Notes under the pieces: generated by a model
The model's database searches: none
Seen by the model: the letters and a program-made list of their open reading frames with translations, nothing else
What the model was told of the DNA's origin: nothing
Source of the DNA: Ascoidea tarda (nom. inval.)
Taxonomy: Eukaryota > Ascomycota > Saccharomycetes > Ascoideales > Ascoideaceae
Reading direction: 5' to 3'
Length of the DNA: 34,194 bases
NCBI GenBank assembly: GCA_030560485.1
Contig: JAKTTS010000116.1
Span: 1 to 34,194, forward strand
Translations under genes and position numbers: made by a program
Shown: one piece after another, positions 8,132-18,185 of the stretch
Layout of the letters: every line of letters starts with the position of its first letter
Numbering within the stretch: the stretch's first letter is position 1

Positions 8132-11100
8132 ATGGCTGTCTCAAAAGTGGCATTAAAATACCTTGAAAATATCAGCAACAACGGCAACACCAACAATACC
8201 ACCCAGATCGAAAACTCTGCCATCAAGCCCACCATTCAACCCAACAAACGAAATCAACCATTTAACAATAATCCACCAAAATTTAGATATCCTTTGAAAT
8301 CGACAAACACCAATACAAGCCCTATAGCTGTGCGCAATGATTTTAATCTGAACAACAAAAACAAGTTTAATAATAACGATTTTTCTACTAAACAAAATTT
8401 ATCACCAACCAAAATCAATAACCCTATCTTGAGACGAAATTTAAAAAAAGTTGATTCGAATTCAAGTCCAAATTCTAAGTCCCTCCAGTCTCCTTCTTTA
8501 CTGACTTCTTCTTCTCCTACAAAATCAAAATCAACATTATCATCAAAATCAAAATCAATTGCAAATTCTATTGCTAAATTTGAAAATTTTAATAATTCAA
8601 CCGACTCAATTTTGCCCGTTAATAACCTCTCTTTAGCCACAAAAAATCAGAAAAAATCTCCTAATTCACCAAACTTATCAAAGTCTCCCTCATCTAGCTC
8701 CCTTTTTCTTTCTAGTTCAATTTCAACTTCAAACTTCAAAAGAAATTTTTCAATTAAAAACAAAGAAAGCGTCATAGGTTTAAAAGGAAGAAAAAAACTC
8801 ATAATTTCAGAAGATGATCAAGCAAACTTAAATCAATTTAAAATTGATAGCAAAATCAACAATTTGCAAGGTTATGAATATCTTTGTAGAGTTGGAGAAG
8901 CAAAGCAATGGTTGCAAGATATAATTCAAGAAGAATTACCTTCTGAACATTATTTAACTAATGATGCTCTAAGAGATGGTGTTATTTTAGCAAAATTGAC
9001 CAAAAAAATTTCTCCAAATTTAGTTAAAAAAATTATTCCAAGTAACCCAAAAAATAAAAATTTACAATTCAAACATACTGAAAACATTAATTGTTTTTTT
9101 AAATTATTTGATTTAATCAATATGCCCGAAATCTTTAGATTTGAATTAACCGATCTATATGACAAAAAAAACATCCCCAAAGTTATATTTTCAATTCATG
9201 CTTTATCTTATATCTTAATCAGTAATGAAGTCTCTTTGAAAAAAAATTCAAACTTTAATTTAACCGATATCAACTTAAAAAAAATGGATAATTTGGTTGG
9301 TAAATTAAATTTTACTAATGATGAAATTTTGAACTCTCAAAAAATTCTAGATAATTCAAATACAAACTTAAATAACTTCAACGATCTATCTAAAAGCGCG
9401 ACCTCAAAAAGTAATATTAATGCAAAAATATCAAGAAAAAAATCAGTTTCATTTAATAACACTCCTGAGATTTCATATATTGAAGATAACAATACTAACA
9501 ATGAATACAGTCCAGTTGAATTTGACAAGAAACAATTAGAAGCAGACATGAAAATGCTTGATATTGAAGATTGTTCTCCACAAGAAGTAAATCAAATCAC
9601 TAACGAATCCGATATTCTTGATGATGATGATAATGATAATGATGATGATAATGAAGCTGAATCAATGGAACTCGATATTCTCATTGACTCTATTATAAAA
9701 GTTCAGGCTATTTCTAGAGGGTCAATATTCCGCTATAATATGTTTGTTAACAAACTTTTGCTTAAATCTTTTGAAAATGATATCATTATGTTGCAATCAG
9801 TTTTTAGAAAAAAAAAATTTTTAAATTCAAAATATTATAACGATTTAAAATTTGAGAAAAATATTACTCCATTAATTATTGGTCTACAATCAGTAATAAG
9901 ATCAAAACTTACAAGAAAGTATCTTAAAAAATTACTTAAAAAGTTAGATCGGTACAATTTAAATTCAAAAAGTAAAACGAAATCAAGGGTAAATATAGTC
10001 ACTTTGCAAAGCAAAATTAGAGGGAATTTATTTAGAAATTATATTAAACTACATCAAAGAGATTTGATTTTAGATAATAAAAACTTTATTGATTCAATTG
10101 TGTTTTTACAATCTAAAATTAGATCTAATTTATTTAGAAAAGAAAGTGGCAAAAAAAGTAACGATTTATTATTGAATGTTAATGGTTTTACTCAACTTTT
10201 TTCTGTCATAAGAGGCAATAAACTAAGAAATGATTTAATGTTAAAACACTTTTTTCTTAATAAATTTATTCATGAAATAATTTTTTTACAAAGTTTTATT
10301 AGATCAAAAAATTTAAATCAAAAAGTCTCTAACAAGTTAAACTATATTGATTTAATGTCGAATTCTTCAATTAAAAAGTTCCAGTCAATTATTAGATCTA
10401 AATTGCTTCAATCAAGATTAAAAACTGAAAAAAAAGTAATAAATTCAAATAATGTGATAAAAAGTATCGAAATTTTGCAAAGCAATATCAGATCTCTAAA
10501 AATCAAAAAGAAATTAAAAGAAATTAACTTGAATCTTTGGAAATATTCTGGTCAATTTATTGATTTACAATCCATTGCTAGGGGTGGTTTGCTAAGAAAA
10601 AATTTAAATTTTATTCTCGATACAATTGATTTCAATGAAAACAAAATCAATGAATTAGTTTCTATATCAAGAGGGAAAAGGTTGAGAAGAAATTTACAGC
10701 TATTTAATCAAGAATTAAACGCTGGAAAGTCATTAGAATCGATAGTGGAAGTTCAATCTATTGTCAAAGGTTTATTATCCAGATACAAAACGGATGTTTT
10801 GTTAGACGAGTTAGATTTGGAAACAGATGTTATTATTGAATTACAATCAATAATTAGAGGTGGGTTTTTGAGGAGTAATATAACAAAAATGTTTGAGTAT
10901 TATAACAAAAATGTCGACAAAGTTATAAAAGTTCAAAACTACATTCGTTCAAAATTAATCAAAAATTCGTATCAAAAGTTAATCATGATGGAAAATCCTC
11001 CATTATCAATTGTTAAAAACTATGCTTACTTATTAAATGACACCGAAAAGGATTTTCAAGAAGAAATGGTTTTAAGTAATTTGAAGCAGGAAATCAAATT

Positions 11101-13543
11101 CAAAACTACTTCAATCAAAAAATTGGAGGATATAAATTCCAAATTAGATATTAAAATTGCATTATTGGTTAAAAACAAAATAACATTGGATGAATTAATA
11201 AAGCAACGAAATAACGGATACAATGGATATAAAGTTAACTCAACAAATAACCAAGTAGGTTTAATTGACATTACTAGTCTTAATAAAAACACTAGAATGA
11301 TAATTGAAAACTATCAAAGCTTATTTTATCTTTTGCAAACACAACCGGATTATCTAACTCGAATTATGAACCAATTTATTTCAAAAAGATTTTCGTCAAT
11401 TGACAGAGAAGAATTTGAAGAACTAAATCAAAAAAAACGACAATTTCAGATTTTTATAATTAAAATTTTTAATTTCAGCAAATACGTTATTTCCAACGAG
11501 TCGGACTCAGGGTTCCAAAATTCTATTTCATCAAATTCCAACAAAAGACATAATATAATAATTCCCAAAAGAGAGGAGTTTTTATTTATACGATTTTTGA
11601 TTTATCTAATCGAGTTTGTTTTTGACTTTTTTGCGAAGAGCATTGATGATTTTATAATATCATTTAATTTTGCATCAAGTAAACTACTATTTTTGTTCAA
11701 CTCTTGCTTATATCAAAAAAAAAAATTAAGAAGGATTGTTCAGGATTTTATTGTTCACATTGCTAACCTCGAAAATCTATCGTTGGAGTCTGATCCAGTA
11801 AAGATATATGAAAATCATTTAAAAGAAGAAAGTAAAAAACAAGGAAAAAAAATATTACCAAATCCTCAGCTAAAGGTTGAGGAAATTATTCAGGAACCGA
11901 TAATAAGAAATAAATTTATTAGCAATTTACAAAATTTAAGAGAGCTAACTAATTTATTGATTAGTATAATTGAAAAAAAGTTGTTTGAAAATCCAAAAGC
12001 GATTAACGAAAATTTTCCTATTCATATTAGATTGATTTGTTTTAGTATTTATAAGAAATCAATTAAAAAGTTTCCAACCGCTCCTGAAAAAACCCATTTA
12101 GGATTAATCGGATCAATATTTATTGATAATTATCTCAATATGATTTTGAAAGCACCAGAGAACTTTGGACTTGATGTTTTAATCAGCAAAAATTTGAAAG
12201 AAAATCTAGGTGAAGTTGGGTTATTATTATATCAAACATTTTTGATGAAACCATTTGGTATTAATAATGTATATTTGCAACCATTGAATGATTTTATTTA
12301 TTCATTAAATGATCGGATTGGAAAAATCATGAAAGAACTTATAAAGGGAAATGATGATATTGAAAGTGCATATAACATGACCGTATTTGATGATATTATT
12401 GCACATCATAAACCAACACTATTGATCGAACTTAAAGATATGATTAATATTTTTGAGTTGATACGGGAAAACTTGAATATTGTCTGTGTTGACAAACAAG
12501 CTACTATAAGAGAATATATCATTGAAATTATCAAGTTAAGTAAAGACACAAAAGATTTAAGGTTAATAATAGGTTCAAAAGAGTTTAAATTAATGTTGGA
12601 CCCACAGACATCTGATATATCTAATACAGATGTCAAAACAAATACTTTATTAATTCAAGCCAAAAGATGCATTTTATATATCATGAGAGTTCAAGAAGCT
12701 GACAATCTATATGAATTATTAGTTAAAAAGATTGAATTGGAGGACGAAATTAAGTATAAGAAAATCATAGAAGATGAAATGAGTGAAAAAATGGACAAGA
12801 GTATATACACCAAAGATAAACAGGGATCATTAGGTGTTAATTTATCCAAAATTACTTTTCACGACCTAAAATGTTTATCTTTAGAAAGAATACTTGAACT
12901 AGATAGTATTGGAAAGATAAGTAGGGAAGATAATTTTCAATCATTGTTGAATCAGATTTCGTTTGATATTAAAACCAAGCACAATCAAAGATTGAAAAGA
13001 CAGAAAGAAATTAAATTAATTAGACAAACAATTAAGGGACTAGAAAATAAAGAAGAATATCTTAAGAATTTATTGAAAGTTTATAATAGCTATATTGAAA
13101 AAGCAATGATTAATTTACAACGGAAACCAACATTGAATTCTAATAAAAAGTTGATAAATATTTTTTCAAAGCAATATGCTTATCAACGAAAATTAATAAA
13201 ACAAGGAAAAGTTCCAAAATTTGGATCATTTAAATACAGTGGTAAATACTTATATGAACATAAAATACTAAAAAATTTGAAATTTGGCGGAAATGGTTTG
13301 CTAGAATTGAACAGGGTGAACTTTATGTTTTCTAGTGATGAAATCGGTGTTTTTTTGATTGAAGTTGAGTATTATGGCAATAATGTTATTCCAAACGCTG
13401 TTGTCAAATTAACATTGGATAATTTGCTCCAATATCAGTATGAAAATAAAGAATTTATTGAAATGTTTAGTGGCATGGTTCAATTTGAAACCAATACTTT
13501 GTTAACATTTATTTTCAAAAAGTTTTATGATAATCAAAACTAA
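8132..13543 (+). CDS. IQG1: IQGAP-family cytokinesis scaffold
   Basis: 1803 residues, ATG at 8132. An Asn/Ser/Lys-rich N-terminus (1-245) has several Ser-Pro sites. A calponin-homology domain at ~249-365 (EYLCRVGEAKQWL..., DALRDGVILAKL) should bind F-actin. From ~523 to ~945 about 14 IQ-like units (pattern LQSxIRGxLxR) run one after another and would bind myosin light chains/calmodulin. A helical segment (~970-1030) leads into a GAP-related domain (~1070-1450) and a RasGAP C-terminal domain (~1590-1780, HNQRLKRQKEIKLIRQTIKG). In this family the protein organises the actomyosin ring at the bud neck. The GAP-related domain is expected to lack GAP activity, as in known IQGAPs. The order CH-IQ-GRD-RGC and the length are typical for fungi (Iqg1, Rng2). 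An acidic run (DDDDNDNDDD) precedes the IQ block. Confidence 0.95.
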   Translation: MAVSKVALKYLENISNNGNTNNTTQIENSAIKPTIQPNKRNQPFNNNPPKFRYPLKSTNTNTSPIAVRNDFNLNNKNKFNNNDFSTKQNLSPTKINNPILRRNLKKVDSNSSPNSKSLQSPSLLTSSSPTKSKSTLSSKSKSIANSIAKFENFNNSTDSILPVNNLSLATKNQKKSPNSPNLSKSPSSSSLFLSSSISTSNFKRNFSIKNKESVIGLKGRKKLIISEDDQANLNQFKIDSKINNLQGYEYLCRVGEAKQWLQDIIQEELPSEHYLTNDALRDGVILAKLTKKISPNLVKKIIPSNPKNKNLQFKHTENINCFFKLFDLINMPEIFRFELTDLYDKKNIPKVIFSIHALSYILISNEVSLKKNSNFNLTDINLKKMDNLVGKLNFTNDEILNSQKILDNSNTNLNNFNDLSKSATSKSNINAKISRKKSVSFNNTPEISYIEDNNTNNEYSPVEFDKKQLEADMKMLDIEDCSPQEVNQITNESDILDDDDNDNDDDNEAESMELDILIDSIIKVQAISRGSIFRYNMFVNKLLLKSFENDIIMLQSVFRKKKFLNSKYYNDLKFEKNITPLIIGLQSVIRSKLTRKYLKKLLKKLDRYNLNSKSKTKSRVNIVTLQSKIRGNLFRNYIKLHQRDLILDNKNFIDSIVFLQSKIRSNLFRKESGKKSNDLLLNVNGFTQLFSVIRGNKLRNDLMLKHFFLNKFIHEIIFLQSFIRSKNLNQKVSNKLNYIDLMSNSSIKKFQSIIRSKLLQSRLKTEKKVINSNNVIKSIEILQSNIRSLKIKKKLKEINLNLWKYSGQFIDLQSIARGGLLRKNLNFILDTIDFNENKINELVSISRGKRLRRNLQLFNQELNAGKSLESIVEVQSIVKGLLSRYKTDVLLDELDLETDVIIELQSIIRGGFLRSNITKMFEYYNKNVDKVIKVQNYIRSKLIKNSYQKLIMMENPPLSIVKNYAYLLNDTEKDFQEEMVLSNLKQEIKFKTTSIKKLEDINSKLDIKIALLVKNKITLDELIKQRNNGYNGYKVNSTNNQVGLIDITSLNKNTRMIIENYQSLFYLLQTQPDYLTRIMNQFISKRFSSIDREEFEELNQKKRQFQIFIIKIFNFSKYVISNESDSGFQNSISSNSNKRHNIIIPKREEFLFIRFLIYLIEFVFDFFAKSIDDFIISFNFASSKLLFLFNSCLYQKKKLRRIVQDFIVHIANLENLSLESDPVKIYENHLKEESKKQGKKILPNPQLKVEEIIQEPIIRNKFISNLQNLRELTNLLISIIEKKLFENPKAINENFPIHIRLICFSIYKKSIKKFPTAPEKTHLGLIGSIFIDNYLNMILKAPENFGLDVLISKNLKENLGEVGLLLYQTFLMKPFGINNVYLQPLNDFIYSLNDRIGKIMKELIKGNDDIESAYNMTVFDDIIAHHKPTLLIELKDMINIFELIRENLNIVCVDKQATIREYIIEIIKLSKDTKDLRLIIGSKEFKLMLDPQTSDISNTDVKTNTLLIQAKRCILYIMRVQEADNLYELLVKKIELEDEIKYKKIIEDEMSEKMDKSIYTKDKQGSLGVNLSKITFHDLKCLSLERILELDSIGKISREDNFQSLLNQISFDIKTKHNQRLKRQKEIKLIRQTIKGLENKEEYLKNLLKVYNSYIEKAMINLQRKPTLNSNKKLINIFSKQYAYQRKLIKQGKVPKFGSFKYSGKYLYEHKILKNLKFGGNGLLELNRVNFMFSSDEIGVFLIEVEYYGNNVIPNAVVKLTLDNLLQYQYENKEFIEMFSGMVQFETNTLLTFIFKKFYDNQN

Positions 13544-14007
13544 AAGAACATGAATATTCAAACTTTCATTATTTTCATTTCATCTTTTTCATTATTTTCA
13601 TTATTTTCGTTATTTTCATTTCATTATTCTTAGTTTTTTTGTTTTATATATTCCATATTTTCAGTGTTTTTTGTATACCATTAATAATTTATAATGTTTT
13701 TAAATGAATCATGTCAAACAATAGTTTTACTGCAATGATGGTTGTTTAAAATGGAGATCACAAAACAAGCCGCACTGTGAAGCATACATGCATATATATA
13801 CATAGCTTAGCTTTTTACGTAGTATTGTTCGTTTGTTTCGAAACAATTGTCATTTCGGTTTTCAACGCTACGATTCAAACTCGACAAAACATCGTCCGGG
13901 GCTTTCGATTGTTAGAATTCAAAACTGGTTGTTGTCAAGTTAACAATAGGATCAACCCAGATTGGTAAAGAGTATTGATTTCATATGGGCAAGCCTGAAA
14001 AGTTATA
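13544..14007. other. Intergenic region between IQG1 and RUD3
   Basis: The first ~130 bases are T-rich with repeated TTATTTTCA units and serve as the IQG1 3' region. From about 13740 the base composition becomes mixed, with TATATATACATA near 13793, a plausible TATA element for RUD3. Just before the RUD3 start lies an ATG-initiated seven-codon reading frame (13985-14008), listed separately. A 63-codon frame from 13777 to 13968 has no recognisable content. Confidence 0.5.
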
Positions 14008-14008
14008 A
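13985..14008 (+). promoter_or_regulatory. Possible upstream ORF whose stop overlaps the RUD3 start
   Basis: ATG at 13985 opens a seven-codon frame (MGKPEKL) ending in TAA at 14006-14008. The last A of the stop is the first base of the RUD3 ATG (TAATG). If the transcript begins upstream of 13985, ribosomes would reach RUD3 by leaky scanning or by termination-reinitiation. The transcription start is unknown. Confidence 0.35.
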
Positions 14009-15666
14009 TGGTGAATAAAGAAAAGGAAGTGGTTGATCAGCAGAAAATTGATTTTATCAACAACGATAATAGCACAGCTAGCAACCACAAAAATATATCT
14101 GATGAATATACTGACACAGACTCAAAGACCTCAGATTCTACACATTTACACAATAATAATGGGGAGCTGGTGACCTGTTCTATTGATCAACAGGCTCACA
14201 TAAAAGATGTTAATAACGTCAAAACTACTGTCAGTGGATTTAACAACACAAAAAATACCGATGATAATAATAGCACCACTCCTAAAGATCAGATAGATAC
14301 CAACATAGCAGAATTGACTGCAAGAGTTAATGAGTTGGATTTGAAGTTGAAAGAAAAAAACGCTATTATTGAGGAGTTAAGGTTGAAAGAAATTCCAGAT
14401 AGTTCTGATTTGAACGTTAATTATAAAAATAAAAACCACTACGAAGTCATAATTGATGAATTAAATAATAAGTTGGAGCACTCTCAGTCTGAAAAATCAA
14501 AATATGAATCTCAATACAATGCTTTACTAAATAAATTATCTGGAATGAAATCAGTTTTTCAAAAAATGAAAACCTCACAAAATGATATAACATTAATGAA
14601 TGAAAAAATATCGACATTAAATGAACAAATCTTAGGTTTGAAAAATGATAACATATTAGTTCAAAAAGAAAACAATGATCTCAAAAAACAGTTGAATTCA
14701 ATGAAATTTGAAAATGATAGCATTGTTTCTGCTTTAAATTCAAAAACAAATGATTTAAATAAAGATTTGATAAAAAAAACAATCACTATAAACAATTTGA
14801 ATAATTCGATTCAGGATTATCTAATTTTAATTGATGAAAATAAGATATTAGTCAACACCTTAAATAATCAAATTGTAACTTTAAAAAATTTGAACGAAGA
14901 GAAAGCTATGCGAATTGATTTGATTAACCAAGAAAAAAATGAATTGCTTCAAAAATACTCAATCAATTTGGATAATTTAAACAATAAAATTCTTCAGTTT
15001 TCTGATAAAAATGAAGAATTACTTCAGAAAAACAATAAATTAGTTCAAAAACATAAGGAACTGGCCTCTGTTATTGAATCATTAAAAAATCAGCTCTTAG
15101 AAAAGGATTTAGAAATTACCAAGCTAATCAAATTTGAAAAAGAAATTAAAGAAAAACAGTTAATTATTGGGAAATTAAGACATGAGGCTATTATTTTAAA
15201 TGAGCATTTGACAAAAACATTTAAAAAAATACAAAATATCGAAAGCGACAAAAATTCAAATGTTGATAAAGAATTAATCTCAAATTTGATTTTAAAATTT
15301 TTATTTATCCAAAGAGGTGATGCCAAAAAATTTGAAGTTTTGAAATTGATAAGTAGCTATTTAAATTGGGATAAAAATCAACAAATTCAAGCAGGTCTCA
15401 TTCATGGAAATATAGTTCCATCTTCACCTTTTAGAAAGAGAAATTTTAGTAATGCAACTACTACAAATTCTAATAGCACTGCTTATTCCTTGAACTCACA
15501 TTCACCAACCAATATCAGTGGAATGGAAAGCAGCTATAATTATAGTAACGATAATGATTCAACACCAAAACGGAGCTTCAGTGGAATGCTACTAAATGAC
15601 TCCAAAGAAAGTTTTGCATCTTTGTGGACAGAATTTTTAGAAAAAGAATCATCCACAAAAAAATAA
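14008..15666 (+). CDS. RUD3: Golgin with GRAB domain
   Basis: 552 residues. The N-terminal ~95 residues are polar and acidic. A long coiled coil runs from ~100 to ~415, with heptad-like Leu/Ile/Asn spacing. The coil ends in the GA-1-type segment IIGKLRHEAIILNEHL (~388-405). At ~420-465 is the GRIP-related Arf-binding domain (ISNLILKFLFIQRGDAKKFE, then SYLNWDKNQQIQAGL). This pair is diagnostic for Rud3/GMAP-210 golgins rather than Imh1, whose GRIP domain has a different pattern with a conserved Tyr. Rud3 is recruited to the cis-Golgi by Arf1 and acts as a matrix tether in ER-Golgi traffic. The C-terminal ~85 residues are Ser/Asn-rich and include SPFRKR and TPKRSFS, possible phosphosites. Confidence 0.9.
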   Translation: MVNKEKEVVDQQKIDFINNDNSTASNHKNISDEYTDTDSKTSDSTHLHNNNGELVTCSIDQQAHIKDVNNVKTTVSGFNNTKNTDDNNSTTPKDQIDTNIAELTARVNELDLKLKEKNAIIEELRLKEIPDSSDLNVNYKNKNHYEVIIDELNNKLEHSQSEKSKYESQYNALLNKLSGMKSVFQKMKTSQNDITLMNEKISTLNEQILGLKNDNILVQKENNDLKKQLNSMKFENDSIVSALNSKTNDLNKDLIKKTITINNLNNSIQDYLILIDENKILVNTLNNQIVTLKNLNEEKAMRIDLINQEKNELLQKYSINLDNLNNKILQFSDKNEELLQKNNKLVQKHKELASVIESLKNQLLEKDLEITKLIKFEKEIKEKQLIIGKLRHEAIILNEHLTKTFKKIQNIESDKNSNVDKELISNLILKFLFIQRGDAKKFEVLKLISSYLNWDKNQQIQAGLIHGNIVPSSPFRKRNFSNATTTNSNSTAYSLNSHSPTNISGMESSYNYSNDNDSTPKRSFSGMLLNDSKESFASLWTEFLEKESSTKK

Positions 15667-15978
15667 ATCTTTTAGCGCTTTTCTTAATATTTTATCTACT
15701 TTTTATCATTATCATTAAATTTTAATCATGGTTTTTACTTCAACTACTTTTTAATTTTAATCACTTTTCGATTTCAACTAATTTTTTTTTTGATTCATTT
15801 TTCATATGCTTGGTTTTTTTTAATTTCATTTTTTTCATTTTTTTTTTCATTCAAAATTATTTACCCGTGTCTATAACTTGTTATTTCGATAAATCATTAA
15901 AATCAGTAAAATAAGTAAAATAAGTAAAATTAGTATGTGAAGGTGAAAATTAAAAAAAAAAACAATAAATATATGAGT
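15667..15978. other. T-rich convergent intergenic region
   Basis: Shared 3' region of RUD3 (+) and the DUF1776 gene (-). It is dominated by T runs and TTTTCAT units up to about 15850, then switches to A-rich with a triple AAAATAAGT repeat near 15905-15930. No ORF or RNA gene is visible. Confidence 0.55.
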
Positions 15979-17670
15979 TTAAAATATCAATGAATAAATA
16001 TAATTTTTAATAGAATAGAACCCCAAAAACCAGCTAATCAATGAATTTGGCAAAACATTGCCAAGGTATGCATAAATTCGTGCACCTTTTCCAGAATAAT
16101 AAGTTTGGACATCAGATTTATAGTTCAACTTCATTTTTTTTTTATAAATTGTTTTATCTTTTGAATTTGTTTTTATTGAGTTGATTATATGGTCTGTGAT
16201 AGATTTGTCAATATCATTATATAACAAATCAAATAATCTATAATGCAAAAATCTTAAAGATGTGTTTTTTTTGATAAAAAAGTTTATTGGAACAATTTTT
16301 TTAGAAATTTTTTTAAAATTAGTAATATATCTTTTTTTAAAATTATCAATCTCGTCTGAATCAATATTATTGTTGTTAATATTATTACTATTCCAAGATA
16401 ATAGTTCAGCATTAACTCTATTATTTATGAATTTTGAATTAATATTAATAGAAGAATTTGAATTTGAAGATATATCAAAAGAACCAAGATTTAGATTTAT
16501 AAATTGAATATTATTTTTATAAGAATTTGATAATTCTCTTGATAAGTTCAAAATCAAAATCTTCAAAGAATTAAGACAGATTGACTCCAAGGAATGAAAT
16601 GGTAAATTAATGGAGGAAATAATTGATGGGGTTAAAAGAATGACTTTAGATTTTGAATAATAAGAAGGAGATAGAAATAGAGATGATGAGTTATTTGCTT
16701 TTTTGATTGAATCATTAATTATATTATAATTGTTTCGTAAAATATTTAAAAACCCGTTTGATAATAAAGTTAGAGGCATTAATAATTTAGTATTAATTTG
16801 GTTGTTCCAATTTTTTAAAGAGGAGTTTTCAATAGGTCCAATTGAATAATATAGGTCTGGAATAACCAAAACTCCCACAATTTTATATAGAAAAAAACTA
16901 TTACTATTATTATTACTGTTGTTGTTATTGTTATTGTTATTAATTGAATGAGATTGGGATTGAAATGAATTAATAAAACTATTAAATTTTGATAAAGAAA
17001 GTTTTAAATCCTCTAAGCTTGATAAATTTCCAATTTTTAAAGGTCTTATATCAGTAGAATTTTCATTTTTGATATAATTCAACTCATTATCGTTAATTGC
17101 TGTTATATATATAACAAAACCTCTTTTTTCTAAGTCTCTCGCTATCATTCTTATCAATGATTCAATAGGAGAACCGATTATTATAATTACATCGGTTCTA
17201 ATTCCATTATCCAACTTATTTGCTTTTCTGGTGATAATTGAATTAGACGAAACAGAGGGTAGATCAGACAGAATTTTAGGATAAAGAAAACGGGTGTAAA
17301 ATAATGTTAAAGAAAAAGCTGCGGTTCCAAAAAAAATTAAAGATAAGAATTTGTTATTTTGGATAAAAGATTTTAACTGGGAAATGTTTTTGAAAAAGTA
17401 TTGATTATTTGAAGATTGAGTGTTATCTGCAGTCAGGTAGAAATCTGAATTTTCAATCAAACCAGCATTTTGATAGCCCTGGATACCAATACAAGACAAT
17501 ATCTTGTTTTTATTATCGATGATTTTGTGATTAAGAGTGGTAATATTATCAACTGTTTCGGTAAATAAGGGATTGGTTTTGATATTGTCAATAGAGTCCT
17601 GTATGTGATAAGAAGCGGTTTGCTTGAAGTTGTATAAAGCGTCGAGAGTCTTCTCGAAAGGATCAACCAT
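15979..17670 (-). CDS. DUF1776 family protein: membrane-anchored, short-chain-dehydrogenase-like fold
   Basis: 563 residues from the ATG at 17668-17670 (MVDPFEKTLDALYNF). An in-frame ATG 33 codons upstream adds a Cys/Phe-rich stretch unlike the family, so the shorter form is preferred. A single membrane segment lies at ~108-128 (LIFFGTAAFSLTLFYTRFLY). From ~159 a Rossmann-type segment begins (DVIIIIGSPIESLIRMIARDLEKRGFVIYIT), then GVLVIPDLYYSIGPIENSS and KVILLTPSIISSINLPFHSL, in the order seen in fungal DUF1776 proteins. The glycine-rich NAD-binding motif of true dehydrogenases is degenerate (IGSPIES), so catalysis is doubtful; this is inference. An Asn tract interrupts the domain near 270. 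Biochemical function of the family is unknown to me. It is divergent from FET3 across about 515 bp. Confidence 0.75.
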   Translation of the reverse strand: MVDPFEKTLDALYNFKQTASYHIQDSIDNIKTNPLFTETVDNITTLNHKIIDNKNKILSCIGIQGYQNAGLIENSDFYLTADNTQSSNNQYFFKNISQLKSFIQNNKFLSLIFFGTAAFSLTLFYTRFLYPKILSDLPSVSSNSIITRKANKLDNGIRTDVIIIIGSPIESLIRMIARDLEKRGFVIYITAINDNELNYIKNENSTDIRPLKIGNLSSLEDLKLSLSKFNSFINSFQSQSHSINNNNNNNNSNNNSNSFFLYKIVGVLVIPDLYYSIGPIENSSLKNWNNQINTKLLMPLTLLSNGFLNILRNNYNIINDSIKKANNSSSLFLSPSYYSKSKVILLTPSIISSINLPFHSLESICLNSLKILILNLSRELSNSYKNNIQFINLNLGSFDISSNSNSSININSKFINNRVNAELLSWNSNNINNNNIDSDEIDNFKKRYITNFKKISKKIVPINFFIKKNTSLRFLHYRLFDLLYNDIDKSITDHIINSIKTNSKDKTIYKKKMKLNYKSDVQTYYSGKGARIYAYLGNVLPNSLISWFLGFYSIKNYIYSLIF

Positions 17671-18185
17671 ATTAAAGAGCACTAAGGCAAAACAACCAAA
17701 TATTAAGCGACAATAGAAACAAAAATAACTACAATCAATAATTGAAGAAGAAAAAAAAAATTGGCACATATTTGCCTTCAGATCAAGAAAAAATCAAACC
17801 ATCCCTACGGTGCAGTTATACTTGCAGGATTATACCTAATTGTGAATAACCCATCCAAATGGTAGCTTAGTCAAACTAGCCCTGTTTGAAGCCCTTTGAA
17901 TAAATAGAGCCCTACCACGTGATGGTTGAGATGGGGTTTCAGATAAAAGCAGCAATACTCTCCCAAAAGGGCAATCGCCAACCAGATATAATGTGATGGG
18001 GTTAAGCTGGATCAATGAAAGCCCATCCAGTTTCCTGCTCCTAGCCCAAGTATCTTCTTGTTACCTATTCTAATAGGATTTATTCTTATTTATGTGTTCA
18101 TAGCCATAGTTGTATTTGTCTTTTCACGTATAACTTTATTAATATTCATATCCATATTCATAGTTATATTTATACTCATATCCAT
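17671..18185. promoter_or_regulatory. Divergent promoter of the DUF1776 gene and FET3
   Basis: About 515 bp. It contains a CACGTG E-box at 17917-17922, a CAGATAA word near 17941 and a CCAGATAT near 17984. GATA-type words of the HGATAR kind are the known sites of fungal iron repressors (Sfu1/SreA class), whereas Aft1 uses a CACCC core; no perfect Aft1 site is evident. The last 100 bp before FET3 is a run of CATATCCATA/TTCATAG-like repeats and would be the leader. Assignment of any of these words to iron regulation is a guess. Confidence 0.4.

Noticed and set aside
9489-9500. TACTAAC inside IQG1
   Set aside because: Coding Asn/Thr run; the frame is open throughout and no intron is needed.
14008-15666. 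Imh1-type GRIP golgin as identity of the coiled-coil protein
   Set aside because: The C-terminal domain reads RGDAKKFE...LNWD...QAGL after a LRHEAIILNEHL motif, which is GRAB (Rud3), not GRIP.
17671-17769. 33-residue N-terminal extension of the DUF1776 protein
   Set aside because: It has an ATG, but the Cys/Phe-rich stretch is unlike family N-termini, whereas MVDPFEKTLDALYNF fits. It remains possible as an alternative start.
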